A stretch of 64,000 nt of DNA from Nonomuraea africana. GTDB taxonomy: Bacteria; Actinomycetota; Actinomycetes; Streptosporangiales; Streptosporangiaceae. Where the stretch lies: the NCBI RefSeq assembly GCF_014873535.1, contig NZ_JADBEF010000001.1, positions 9,486,001-9,550,000 on the forward strand, written 5' to 3'. Made by a program: the position numbers and the translations under genes. This document shows positions 33,028-41,309 of this stretch, piece by piece; the first letter of the stretch is position 1, and the number at the start of each line of letters is the position of its first letter. The notes under the pieces are model-generated. The model was given only the letters and a program-made list of their open reading frames with translations. It did no database searches and had not been told where the DNA came from.

Positions 33028-33327
33028 ATGGAACCGATGGTCGGGCAGGGGCACTGGTCGGGTATGGCTCTCGGGGGAGTCGCTGTCGCGCCTGGCATGG
33101 CGCAGGCAGGTCAGTTGCAGACGCAGTGCGCGATGGCGCTGCGGCAACTGCATGGTTGGCTTCAGGCGGCGGTTCCGCAAGCGCCGCAGCTCGCGGAGTT
33201 CATCCCGCTGACGGTCCAGGCGGTGCGCCTGTATCGGTCAGCACAGTACGAGGCATGCTTGGCTCAGATTCAGCAGGTGGTCAACCTGATCGGCAGGGCC
33301 GGTCAGCAGAACCTGCCGCCACTGTGA
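33028..33327 (+). CDS. Hypothetical 99-aa helical protein in the subtilase operon
   Basis: The first 30 residues are Gly/Met/Ala-rich and probably flexible. Residues 32-90 look helical: LQTQCAMALRQLHGWLQAAV, PQLAEFIPLTVQAVRLYRS and YEACLAQIQQVVNLIG, with two cysteines. No family is recognised and there is no signal peptide. It starts 13 bases after the Gln-rich gene (GAGG before ATG) and overlaps the next gene by GTGA, so it is part of the same unit and translationally coupled to the propeptide-like protein. The G/C third-position bias supports coding. Confidence 0.7.
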   Translation: MEPMVGQGHWSGMALGGVAVAPGMAQAGQLQTQCAMALRQLHGWLQAAVPQAPQLAEFIPLTVQAVRLYRSAQYEACLAQIQQVVNLIGRAGQQNLPPL

Positions 33328-33593
33328 TCAAGCCATCGCAGGCGCCCGGACCGGCTGGTGGCCGGTCCGGGCTCATGCCGTACATGATCGGCGGTGCGGA
33401 GCCATCGCTGCTCGCGGAGCTGGCGCGGACGCTTCGTGATGATCCCGAGGTGACGGTACGGCGGATCATGGGGGCGGCGGATCGGCCGAGTCTGCTCGCG
33501 GTGGACATGACTCCGGCCCGTGCCGAGGCGCTGAAGGCGCTGTATGGACCGCGGTTGACGATCGAGCCGGATTCCCCCGTTGAGCCCTACTAG
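33324..33593 (+). CDS. Small propeptide-like (I9-type) protein
   Basis: An 89-aa protein. Residues 25-80 read SLLAELARTLRDDPEVTVRR, then LLAVDMTPARAEALKALYGP and RLTIEPDSPVEP. This beta-alpha-beta pattern resembles inhibitor-I9/subtilisin propeptides. The same pattern occurs at residues 55-135 of the adjacent subtilase (ALNELLERDPQVQVHRQ, MTREHATVLSQQLPQVHIER). It is inferred to be a separate inhibitor or chaperone for the protease. It starts with GTG overlapping the previous stop and ends 36 bases before the subtilase. The assignment is by pattern only. Confidence 0.65.
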   Translation: MIKPSQAPGPAGGRSGLMPYMIGGAEPSLLAELARTLRDDPEVTVRRIMGAADRPSLLAVDMTPARAEALKALYGPRLTIEPDSPVEPY

Positions 33594-33629
33594 CACATCA
33601 GTGTGATCTCTCAAGAGAGTTGAGACGCA

Positions 33630-35483
33630 ATGAGCGGTAACGGTAATCCCAAGCACGATGATGGGCAGCGGCGGCCCCGCTCGTCCGGCCGGGCCAAGCA
33701 ACCCCAGGAGGTGCAGTCGCGACCGCGGCGCTACATAGCGGCGGTTCTGCCTCAGCCGTACTTGGCGGCCAAGGGTGTGCTCGCCTCTCCTCTCGAGCCC
33801 GCGGCCCTGAACGAGCTGCTCGAGCGAGACCCGCAGGTGCAGGTGCATCGGCAGCTGGAGATGCCGGACCGGGTCGGGACACTGGGTACAGGGGGCGTGT
33901 CCTTTCCCCACGTGACGATCGCCGAGATGACCCGCGAGCACGCGACGGTGCTCAGCCAGCAGCTGCCCCAGGTGCACATCGAGCGTGACCGGCTGCTCAC
34001 CTACACGCAGCTGTCCAGCATGCCGCGCAGGGCCACGCGCCGTCAGATGGTCCTGCCCGTCGGCGTCGAGGCGACCTTCACCTTCCTGGTCACCGACACG
34101 GAGGGCAACCCGATCCCTGACGCGACCGTTCTGGTCAACGGGTATCTCTGGCCCGCGCAGACGGTCACCGGGCCGGATGGGCGGGGCAAGGTCACGCTGA
34201 CCGGGGAAACGCCGGAGTCGATCGCCAGTGTGCAGGTCAAACCCACCGGCGGGTTCTGGAGTCTGCTGATAGACCGGCCGGCCCTGAAGACGGACCTGGA
34301 CAACCTGATCGTGGTCAGGAAGCTGTCGGACAGCTTCGCGGACTTCCCCGACCAGCAGAGGTTCGGGTGGGGACAGCAGGCCATGCAGCTGCACCGGCTA
34401 CCTCCCACGTTCCGCGGGGCGGGGGTGAAGATCGCGGTTATCGACTCGGGCGTGGACGCGGAGCACACCGACCTGGCCGGCGAGGTGACCGAAGGGTGCG
34501 ACCTGTCCGGCCGCAAGGCCGGCGGGTGGAAGGTGGACACCGTCCATCACGGCTCGCACTGCGCAGGAGTCATCACCGGCGCCGACAACGACGAGGGCAT
34601 TGTCGGCTTCGCCGTGGAGGCGCAGGTCCACGCCTGCAAGATCTTCCCCGGCGGCCGGCTCAGCGATCTCATCGAGGCGCTTGACTACTGCATCGACAAG
34701 GAGATCGACGTCGTCAACCTGAGCCTCGGCACCAAGGAGTTCTCCCCGCTGGTCGCGGCCAAGATCGAAGAGGCCCGAAACGCGGGTGTCGCGTGCGTCG
34801 TCGCGGCAGGCAACGACGGCGGCGCGGTCAACTTCCCCGGCAACATGCCCATCGTGCTGACTGTGGCCGCGATCGGCAAGGCTGACGCGTTCCCCGACGA
34901 CAGCACGCACGCTGACCAGATCCGTGAACCGCGAACCATCGACGGGTACTTCTCCCCCGAGTTCACCTGTTTCGGTCCCGAGATCGATGTCTGCGCGCCG
35001 GGCGTGGCGATCCTGTCGTCGGTACCGCCGGACAGCTACGCGGCGTGGGACGGCACATCCATGGCCGCACCCCATGTCACCGGTCTGGCCGCGCTCGTTC
35101 TCGCCCACCACGGCGACTTCCGGGACGGATTCGGCACCCGGGACGCCCGCCGCGTCGACCGCCTGTTCCAGATCATCAAGTCCAGCTGTACGCCGCTGAA
35201 CCTCGGCGATCCGCACCGCACAGGAGCGGGGCTGCCCGATGCGATGCGCGCTCTGGCACCGGCGCTGACCGGCGTCACCCCGCAGTCGCTCCTGGACCAG
35301 CTCGCCGGCGAGATGATCTGGGCCGGACTGCTCCCGGTCGCACCGGCTCCCGCCCCTGTCCCCATGCAGGGGATCGGCCCCCAGTGGCAGCCCGCGACGA
35401 GCGGCCAGGCCGCGCTCGCGCAGCTCAGCGGAGAAATGTACGCGGCCGGCCTCATCGCTCCCGGCTCGTCCGGCTGGCAGTAA
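33630..35483 (+). CDS. S8 (subtilisin-like) serine peptidase without signal peptide
   Basis: A 617-aa protease. Residues 1-35 are charged and disordered; 40-135 form an I9/propeptide-like domain; 145-225 a beta-sandwich resembling carboxypeptidase-regulatory/Cna-B domains (ATFTFLVTDTEGNPIPDATV); 255-560 the S8 domain. The triad is Asp272 (VIDSGVD), His307 (HGSHCAG) and Ser477 (GTSMAAPH), with the oxyanion Asn in AAGNDGG. The C-terminus has two copies of a QL-x-GEM-xx-AGL motif (about 558 and 595). The lack of any signal peptide or TM segment argues for an intracellular role. It is the last gene of the Gln-rich unit. Confidence 0.88.
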   Translation: MSGNGNPKHDDGQRRPRSSGRAKQPQEVQSRPRRYIAAVLPQPYLAAKGVLASPLEPAALNELLERDPQVQVHRQLEMPDRVGTLGTGGVSFPHVTIAEMTREHATVLSQQLPQVHIERDRLLTYTQLSSMPRRATRRQMVLPVGVEATFTFLVTDTEGNPIPDATVLVNGYLWPAQTVTGPDGRGKVTLTGETPESIASVQVKPTGGFWSLLIDRPALKTDLDNLIVVRKLSDSFADFPDQQRFGWGQQAMQLHRLPPTFRGAGVKIAVIDSGVDAEHTDLAGEVTEGCDLSGRKAGGWKVDTVHHGSHCAGVITGADNDEGIVGFAVEAQVHACKIFPGGRLSDLIEALDYCIDKEIDVVNLSLGTKEFSPLVAAKIEEARNAGVACVVAAGNDGGAVNFPGNMPIVLTVAAIGKADAFPDDSTHADQIREPRTIDGYFSPEFTCFGPEIDVCAPGVAILSSVPPDSYAAWDGTSMAAPHVTGLAALVLAHHGDFRDGFGTRDARRVDRLFQIIKSSCTPLNLGDPHRTGAGLPDAMRALAPALTGVTPQSLLDQLAGEMIWAGLLPVAPAPAPVPMQGIGPQWQPATSGQAALAQLSGEMYAAGLIAPGSSGWQ

Positions 35484-35521
35484 GGTCACGCTCCTTCCAC
35501 CGCAAGATGTGCCGACGCCTG

Positions 35522-35593
35522 CCGTGCGCCCTTGTTACGCACGGTGCGCCGCGCCGAACTGCCCGGCACCGGGATCGGGTGCCGGGCAGTTCG
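35522..35593. terminator. Two tandem hairpins between convergent subtilase and oxidase genes
   Basis: First hairpin: CCGTGCG/CGCACGG at 35522-35544. Second: CGAACTGCCCGGCACC and GGTGCCGGGCAGTTCG, a perfect 16-bp stem with a 7-nt loop at 35555-35593. They lie between convergent genes and probably terminate both. Confidence 0.8.
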
Positions 35594-35637
35594 GGCTTCC
35601 ACGCCGGCCGCCGCCGTGGAGGACTGGAGGCGACCGG

Positions 35638-37032
35638 TCAAGAGTCGAAGCCGAGGCCCATCCGGTCGAGCGTGCGCAGCCAGAGGTTACGCCTGCCCTG
35701 GTGCTGGTCGGCCTGGGCGATCGACCACCGGGTGAACTGGATCACCCCCGACCGCACGGGCTCGGGCGGGAACGGGATCGGCTTCTCGCGCACCATCGCC
35801 AGCTCGGTCCGCTCGGTGCGCTCGCCCGAGAGCAGGTCGAGCATCACGTTGGCGCCGAACCTCGTCGCGCCGACCCCCATGCCGGTGTAGCCGACGGCGT
35901 AGGCGAGGCGGCCGCCGTGCGCCTGTCCGTAGAAGGCGCTGAAGCGGCTGCAGGTGTCGATGACGCCGCCCCACCTGTGCGTGAAGCTCAGCTCCGACAG
36001 CTGGGGGAAGGTGTCGTAGAAGTGTCCCGCCAGCTTGACGAAGGTCTCGTCGCGCTGGTCGTACTCCTCCTTGACCTTGCCTCCGTTGTAGTAGACGGCG
36101 TCGTAGCCGCCCCACAGGATGCGGTTGTCGTCGGTCAGCCGGTAGTAGTGGAACTGGTTGCCGGAGTCGCCGACGCCCTGCCTGTTGTGCCACCCGACGG
36201 AGGCCAGCTGCGCCTCCGACATCGGCTCGGTCATCAGCGCGTAGTCGTAGACCGGCACCAGGAAGTGCTTGAGACGCTTCAGCAGCGGCGGGAAGACGCC
36301 GGTGCCGAGTGCGACCTTGCCCGCCCTGGCCACGCCGTACGGCGTGCGCAGGTCGATCGTGACGCCGTTGTCGTCCAGCGACCTGACGGGGCTGCGCTCG
36401 TAGATGCGCACCCCGACCTTGAGGCAGGCCTCGCGCAGCCCCCACGCCAGGCGGGCGGGGTCGACCATCGCGCAGCCACTGCGCTCCCACAGTCCGCCGA
36501 GGTAGGTGGGCGAGTCGACCTCGGCCCGCACCTGCTCCTGGTCCAGCGGGACGTAGTCGAGCCCGAGGTCCTGGATCAGGTCGAGGTGTTCGGCCAGGTC
36601 GTCGAGCTGCCACGGCTCGGTGGCGACGTGCAGCTCGCCGGTGCGCTCGAAGGAGCAGTCGACGCCGTAACGCCGCAGCGTCTGCTCGATCTCGTCGAGG
36701 TTCTCGACGCCCATGCGCTCGAGGCGGTCGATGTCCTGCGGCCACCTGTCGAGGCCGTTGGCGAGGCCGTGCGTCAGCGTCGCCATGCAGAACCCGCCGT
36801 TGCGGCCGGTGGCCGCCCAGCCGATCCTGCGTCCCTCCAGCAGGACGACGTCCTGCCCTGGGTCTCTCTCCTTGGCCATCAGGGCGGTCCACAGCCCCGA
36901 GAAGCCGCCGCCCACCACGACGAGATCGGCTCGCGTGTTGCCGATGAGCCTTTTGAGCGGCTCGGGCCTGGCCGGAGTGTCCAGCCAGTACGGCTTGCGC
37001 TCCGCGTCAGCAAGAGCCTTCAGCGGATCCAC
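35638..37032 (-). CDS. FAD-dependent oxidoreductase (gamma-glutamylputrescine oxidase-like)
   Basis: A 464-aa DAO-family flavoenzyme. The Rossmann motif is DLVVVGGGFSGLWTALMA (about 37-54), followed by GWAATGRNGGFCM. AYAVGYTGMGVGATRFGANV near residue 400 is the C-terminal FAD contact. The family includes PuuB and amine or sarcosine oxidases. The neighbouring polyamine transporter and aldehyde dehydrogenase suggest oxidation of putrescine or its glutamyl derivative. GTG 37032 is chosen (AGGGA 10 bases upstream; DPLKALADAERKPYW follows); GTG 37041 would add three residues. It is the same strand as the pot genes but separated by about 300 bases. Confidence 0.85.
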   Translation of the reverse strand: MDPLKALADAERKPYWLDTPARPEPLKRLIGNTRADLVVVGGGFSGLWTALMAKERDPGQDVVLLEGRRIGWAATGRNGGFCMATLTHGLANGLDRWPQDIDRLERMGVENLDEIEQTLRRYGVDCSFERTGELHVATEPWQLDDLAEHLDLIQDLGLDYVPLDQEQVRAEVDSPTYLGGLWERSGCAMVDPARLAWGLREACLKVGVRIYERSPVRSLDDNGVTIDLRTPYGVARAGKVALGTGVFPPLLKRLKHFLVPVYDYALMTEPMSEAQLASVGWHNRQGVGDSGNQFHYYRLTDDNRILWGGYDAVYYNGGKVKEEYDQRDETFVKLAGHFYDTFPQLSELSFTHRWGGVIDTCSRFSAFYGQAHGGRLAYAVGYTGMGVGATRFGANVMLDLLSGERTERTELAMVREKPIPFPPEPVRSGVIQFTRWSIAQADQHQGRRNLWLRTLDRMGLGFDS

Positions 37033-37206
37033 ACATCTCACATCCCTACGTGAGTGTCATCTCTGAATGAATTGATTGCCCGATCAGTCAGTTGACCGCG
37101 CGCGGGTTCCCCCCGCCTGAATCCGATCTCGCCTCCCTGTTCCTTGCCAAGGTCTCGCAGGATCCCTCCGGCCACGGATACCACCGAAAGCCCAGGGACC
37201 CCGCAT

Positions 37207-37298
37207 TACTAATGAGAAACGTGCGGGGAACCGCCGAAAGACAGTTGGACCAGGTCAGACGTTTGGATGCGGTCCATTACGCACGTTTCTCATTAGTA
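37207..37298. repeat. Intergenic inverted-repeat element (copy 2)
   Basis: A 92-bp element with perfect 19-bp inverted ends: TACTAATGAGAAACGTGCG (37207-37225) and CGCACGTTTCTCATTAGTA (37280-37298), extendable to GCA/TGC with one bulge. The 54-bp centre contains GGACC...GGTCC. It lies 42 bases past the potC stop. Its ends resemble those of the element at 12954-13019. The flanking intergenic bases from 37043 on otherwise hold only the oxidase promoter region. Confidence 0.65.
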
Positions 37299-37339
37299 TG
37301 CCGAAATCCCCCGCCGAAGCGGGGGATCACGGTCGCTTT

Positions 37340-38125
37340 CTAGGTGCGGCGTCTCGCGGTGACCGAGTTGATCACCGCGATCGCGACGCCCACCGCGAAG
37401 ATGAGTGTTCCCAGGATATTCACCTGGGGTGGGACACCGATGCGGGTGGCCCCCCAGATCCACAGCGGGAACGTCTGCATCGCGCCGCTGGTGAACTGGG
37501 TGATGACGAAGTCGTCGATGGACAGGGCGAAGGCCAGCAGCGCCCCCGCCACGACCCCGGGGAGGATCATCGGGAAGGTGATCCGCCAGAAGGTCGTCCA
37601 CGTGGAGGCTCCCAGGTCGCGGGCGGCCTCCTCGAGCGAAGGGTCGAGCCCGACCACGCGGGCCCGCACCGTGATCGCCACGAACGACAGACAGAACAGC
37701 ACGTGGGCGATGAGCGCGGTCGTGAAGCCCATGTCCACACCCGTGCTCACGAACAGCGACAGCAGCGAGGCGCCCATGACCAGTTCGGGCGAGGAGATCG
37801 CGGCGAACATGATCAGGTTCGTCGCGCCCTGACCCTTGAACCTGTAGCGGCCGAGCGCGAGGCCCATCAGCGTGCCGAGCACGGTTGTGATCACCACGCA
37901 GATCACCGCGAGCTGGATCGAGTTGATCATCGCGTCGGTCAGGTCCGGATACTCGTCGAGCCGTCCCCACCACTTGAACGTGAAGCCCTGCCAGGAGACG
38001 TTCGACTTGCTCTGGGTGTCGTTGAAGCCGAACGCGATCATGACGGCGATGGGCAGGAACAGCCAGGCGATGATCAACCAGACGTAGCCGAACAGCAGCC
38101 GGTCGGCGAGTTTGCGCTTCCTCAT
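37340..38125 (-). CDS. potC: Spermidine/putrescine ABC transporter permease PotC
   Basis: A 261-aa permease with six membrane segments. The EAA loop is LEEAARDLGASTWTTFWRIT and the segment SIDDFVITQFTSG is characteristic of PotC-type subunits. The ATG overlaps the potB stop (ATGA). It is the last gene of the transporter operon. Confidence 0.92.
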   Translation of the reverse strand: MRKRKLADRLLFGYVWLIIAWLFLPIAVMIAFGFNDTQSKSNVSWQGFTFKWWGRLDEYPDLTDAMINSIQLAVICVVITTVLGTLMGLALGRYRFKGQGATNLIMFAAISSPELVMGASLLSLFVSTGVDMGFTTALIAHVLFCLSFVAITVRARVVGLDPSLEEAARDLGASTWTTFWRITFPMILPGVVAGALLAFALSIDDFVITQFTSGAMQTFPLWIWGATRIGVPPQVNILGTLIFAVGVAIAVINSVTARRRT

Positions 38126-38973
38126 CGGGCCGCCGCCTCCAGCACGTTCTCGGTGCCCAGCGCCTTGGCGTAAGCGAAGATGCCCACGAGCATCGCGGCC
38201 ATCAGCGTGAACGACAGCGCGGCGGCGGACGGGTAGTCGTTGTTGACCAGGTACTTCGTCTGGATGATGTTGCCGATCATCGTGTTCTGCGGCCCTCCGA
38301 GGATGCCCGCGTTCACGTAGTCGGCCGTCATCGGGACGAACGTCATCAGCACCCCGGCGAACACGCCGGGCAGCGACAACGGCAGCACGACCTTGCGGAA
38401 GGCCGCGCTCCTGGTCGCGTAGAGATCCTGCGCCGCCTCGACGCTGCGCGGGTCCACCCGTTCCAGCGCCACGTAGATCGGCAGGATCATGAACGGCAGG
38501 TAGTTGTAGACCAGGCCGCCGACCACCGCGACCGACGTCTGCAGCACGTGGAAGTCCTCGGGCAGCAGGCCGGACGCCTTCAGCGGCGCCAGCACGATGC
38601 CCTCGTCGGCCAGCAGGAACTTCCACGACACCGTGCGCAGCACGAAGGAGACGAAGAAGGGCAGCAGGACGAGCAGCAGATAGGTGGACTTCCGCGAGCC
38701 GCCCTTGAACGCGATCCAGTAGGCGATCGGATAGGCGAGCGCGATCGCGATGATCGTGCCCGCCAGGCCGTAGCCGACCGAGCGCAGGAACTGGGTCTGG
38801 AACAGCACCAGGGTGTCGGCGTAGTTGGCGAAGTTGAAGGTCTGGGTGAACCCGTCGACCACGTTCCCCTCCTGGGTGGACACCGAGGCCATGAAGACCA
38901 TCGGCACCACCAGGAAGATCGCCAGCCACAGCCCACCTGGCAGGATCAGCAGGTAGGGGGTGAGCCGCTTCAT
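38122..38973 (-). CDS. potB: Spermidine/putrescine ABC transporter permease PotB
   Basis: A 283-aa permease with six membrane segments. LLPFFVSFVLRTVSWKFLL, YNYLPFMILPIYVALERVD and the EAA loop VEAAQDLYATRSAAFRKVVL match PotB-type subunits. It starts 4 bases after the potD stop and overlaps potC. Confidence 0.92.
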   Translation of the reverse strand: MKRLTPYLLILPGGLWLAIFLVVPMVFMASVSTQEGNVVDGFTQTFNFANYADTLVLFQTQFLRSVGYGLAGTIIAIALAYPIAYWIAFKGGSRKSTYLLLVLLPFFVSFVLRTVSWKFLLADEGIVLAPLKASGLLPEDFHVLQTSVAVVGGLVYNYLPFMILPIYVALERVDPRSVEAAQDLYATRSAAFRKVVLPLSLPGVFAGVLMTFVPMTADYVNAGILGGPQNTMIGNIIQTKYLVNNDYPSAAALSFTLMAAMLVGIFAYAKALGTENVLEAAAR

Positions 38974-38977
38974 GTCG

Positions 38978-40207
38978 CTAGCCCTGGGTGATGGGCTGGA
39001 AGATGCTCTCGAAGAGCTGGTCGGTCTTGCTGTCCAGCATCAGGTAGCCACGCATCTTGGCCAGGTCGGCGTCGGACGGGTAGATCAGCGGGCTGTTCGC
39101 CAGCTGCTCCAGGAACTCCTTGTCCTCCCCCTCGGCCTTGGCCGCGTCGGCGAGCACGAGCTCCTTGGTCGCCGGGACGGGAGTGATGTAGTTGATGTAC
39201 TCCACGAGCATCGTGGCGATCTTCGGCTGGTAGACGTAGTCCATCAGGGCCAGCGCGTCGACCGGGTTGCGCGCGGTCTTCGGGATGCACATGTTGTCCG
39301 ACCAGATCGTCGCGCCCTCCTTCGGGACGACGAACTTGAGGTTCTTGCCCTCGGTGATCTGCTGGAACACGTCGCCCGACCAGGCCATGGTGATCCAGAT
39401 GTCGCCGCGGACCAGCGCGTCGATGTAGTCGTTCTCGTAGTACTTGCGCACGAGCCCGGCGTCACGCTGCTCCTGCAGCTTGGCGGCGGCCCTGCGCCAG
39501 TCGGCTTCCTTCGACTTCTCGGGGTCGATGCCGAGCGCGAACATCCCGAAGTTGGCGATCTCCTGGGCGTCGATCATCATGCCGACCTTGCCCTTGTACT
39601 TCGGGTTCCAGAGGTCGTTCATGCTGGTGACCTCGTCGACGAACTCCGGGTTGTAGGCGATGCCGGTGACGCCGAGCGTCCACGGGATGGTGAAGGTGTT
39701 GTTCGGGTCCCACGCCGGGTTCTTGACCTTCTCCGCCGCGTTGGCGGCGAAGTTGGGCAGCTTGGAGTGGTCGAGCGGGGCCAGGTAGCCGAGGCTGATC
39801 GCCCGCTGGAGCTGGTTGCCGTTGGTCATGACCATCAGGTCGAAGCCGATGTCCGTGCCGGCGGCCAGCTGCGGCTGGATCTTGCCGAACCAGGAGCCGT
39901 TGTCCTGGATGGCCTCGGTGTAGCTGACCTTGATGCCCTTGTCCTGCTCGAACATCTTCAGCGAGGGGTACTCCTTGCCCTCCTTGTCGATGTAGAGCGG
40001 CCAGTTGGCGAAGCGGAGCGTGCCGTTCTGCTTCTTGCCGGCCCAGAAGTCGGCGACGGCGTCCTTCTTCGGGGCTTCGGCCTTCTTGCCCTCGACGCCG
40101 CAGGCGGCGAGAGCGAGGGCGGCGGCCGACATTCCGGCCAGCTTGAGTGCGTCGCGGCGACTGGTGGTCATGCCGCGGATGAAGGCGGGGTTCGTGCGGA
40201 TGTCCAT
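38978..40207 (-). CDS. potD: Polyamine-binding lipoprotein PotD
   Basis: A 409-aa family-1 binding protein. The N-terminus has a twin-arginine motif (TTSRRDALKLAG, Arg17-Arg18) and a lipobox LAAC with Cys36, so it is probably a Tat-exported lipoprotein. The PotD pattern is seen in LRFANWPLYIDKEG, VSYTEAIQDN, FDLMVMTNGNQ and WITMAWSGDVFQ. The ATG at 40207 begins 10 bases after the potA stop. It delivers putrescine or spermidine to PotB/PotC. Confidence 0.9.
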   Translation of the reverse strand: MDIRTNPAFIRGMTTSRRDALKLAGMSAAALALAACGVEGKKAEAPKKDAVADFWAGKKQNGTLRFANWPLYIDKEGKEYPSLKMFEQDKGIKVSYTEAIQDNGSWFGKIQPQLAAGTDIGFDLMVMTNGNQLQRAISLGYLAPLDHSKLPNFAANAAEKVKNPAWDPNNTFTIPWTLGVTGIAYNPEFVDEVTSMNDLWNPKYKGKVGMMIDAQEIANFGMFALGIDPEKSKEADWRRAAAKLQEQRDAGLVRKYYENDYIDALVRGDIWITMAWSGDVFQQITEGKNLKFVVPKEGATIWSDNMCIPKTARNPVDALALMDYVYQPKIATMLVEYINYITPVPATKELVLADAAKAEGEDKEFLEQLANSPLIYPSDADLAKMRGYLMLDSKTDQLFESIFQPITQG

Positions 40208-40217
40208 GAGCGGGTTA

Positions 40218-41282
40218 TCAACTTCCAATCGCGTATGAGTGCTGCGGCTGCCAGGACAGCCAGACGGCGTCGCCGCGCTCGGCCGTGACCATCGCGTCAT
40301 GCGCGTTCTGCTGGAACACCATCACCTCGGCGCCGTCGGACAGCCGTACGGCGTAGCTGTTGTAGGTGCCCAGGTAGACGACCTCGGCGACGGTGCCCGG
40401 CACCGCGCTGACGTTCTGCGTGGGTTCGTCGACATCGAGCGTGATCTTCTCGGGGCGGACGGTCACGGTGACCTCGCCGTCCTGCCCTTCGGGCACCAGC
40501 ACGCGCCCTCCCGCCACCTTCAGGACCCCGCCGGCCAGGGTGCCGGTCAGCAGGTTGGAGGTGCCGATGAACCCCGCGACGAACGCGCTCGCGGGCCGCT
40601 CGTAGATCTCACGGGGCCCGGCGAGCTGCTCGACCCTGCCGTCGTTCATGACGGCGATGCGGTCGCTCATGGTGAGCGCCTCGCTCTGGTCGTGCGTCAC
40701 GTAGACGAAGGTGATACCCACTTCGCGCTGGATGCGCTTGAGTTCGATCTGCATGGCCTGGCGCAGCTTCAGGTCGAGCGCGCCGAGCGGCTCGTCGAGC
40801 AGCAGCGCCCTCGGGTTGTTGACCAGTGCCCTGGCCAGCGCCACGCGCTGCTGCTGACCGCCGGACATCTCGCGCGGCCTGCGCTTCTCCCGACCGGTCA
40901 GGTCGACGATGTCCAGCATCTCCCCGACGCGGCGCTTGATGTCCGCGTCGGGGGTCTTCTTCTGCTTCAGCCCGAAGGCCACGTTGTCCCACACGTTCAT
41001 GTGCGGGAACAGCGCGTAGGACTGGAACACCATGTTCACGTCGCGCTTGTTCGGCGGGACGTTGGTGACGTCCTGGCCGTGGAGCTTCACCGTGCCTCGC
41101 GTCGGGTCCTCGAACCCGGCGATCATGCGCATGGTGGTGGTCTTGCCACAGCCGGAGGGGCCGAGGAGGGAGAAGAACTCCCCCTCCTCGATGGAGAGCG
41201 AGACGCCCTTGACCGCCTGGACGACCTCGCCATGCGAGACGTACTCCTTGATCACTTCGTCAAGGTCGATAGCGCTGGTCAT
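40218..41282 (-). CDS. potA: Polyamine ABC transporter ATP-binding protein PotA
   Basis: A 354-aa ATPase. Walker A is GPSGCGKTTTMRMI (about 42), the signature MSGGQQQRVALARAL, Walker B LLLDEPLGALDLKLR, and the switch VYVTHDQ. A C-terminal TOBE domain carries VTVRPEKI. It follows the aldehyde dehydrogenase gene by 27 bases and leads the potADBC genes. Confidence 0.93.
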   Translation of the reverse strand: MTSAIDLDEVIKEYVSHGEVVQAVKGVSLSIEEGEFFSLLGPSGCGKTTTMRMIAGFEDPTRGTVKLHGQDVTNVPPNKRDVNMVFQSYALFPHMNVWDNVAFGLKQKKTPDADIKRRVGEMLDIVDLTGREKRRPREMSGGQQQRVALARALVNNPRALLLDEPLGALDLKLRQAMQIELKRIQREVGITFVYVTHDQSEALTMSDRIAVMNDGRVEQLAGPREIYERPASAFVAGFIGTSNLLTGTLAGGVLKVAGGRVLVPEGQDGEVTVTVRPEKITLDVDEPTQNVSAVPGTVAEVVYLGTYNSYAVRLSDGAEVMVFQQNAHDAMVTAERGDAVWLSWQPQHSYAIGS

Positions 41283-41309
41283 ACCAGGAAATGTCCCTCT
41301 TTGTTGGGG

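Noticed and set aside
32010..33098. A 362-codon minus-strand frame of Leu-rich repeats opposite the Gln-rich gene
   Set aside because: It is the antisense of the CAG/CAGCAG-type repeats (LLAVLRNLL units). The plus strand has the RBS, the operon spacing and the coherent downstream genes.
37207..37298. A riboswitch or known structured RNA
   Set aside because: I could not match the interior to any riboswitch class, it lies downstream rather than upstream of the pot genes, and the related element at 12954 has a different interior.
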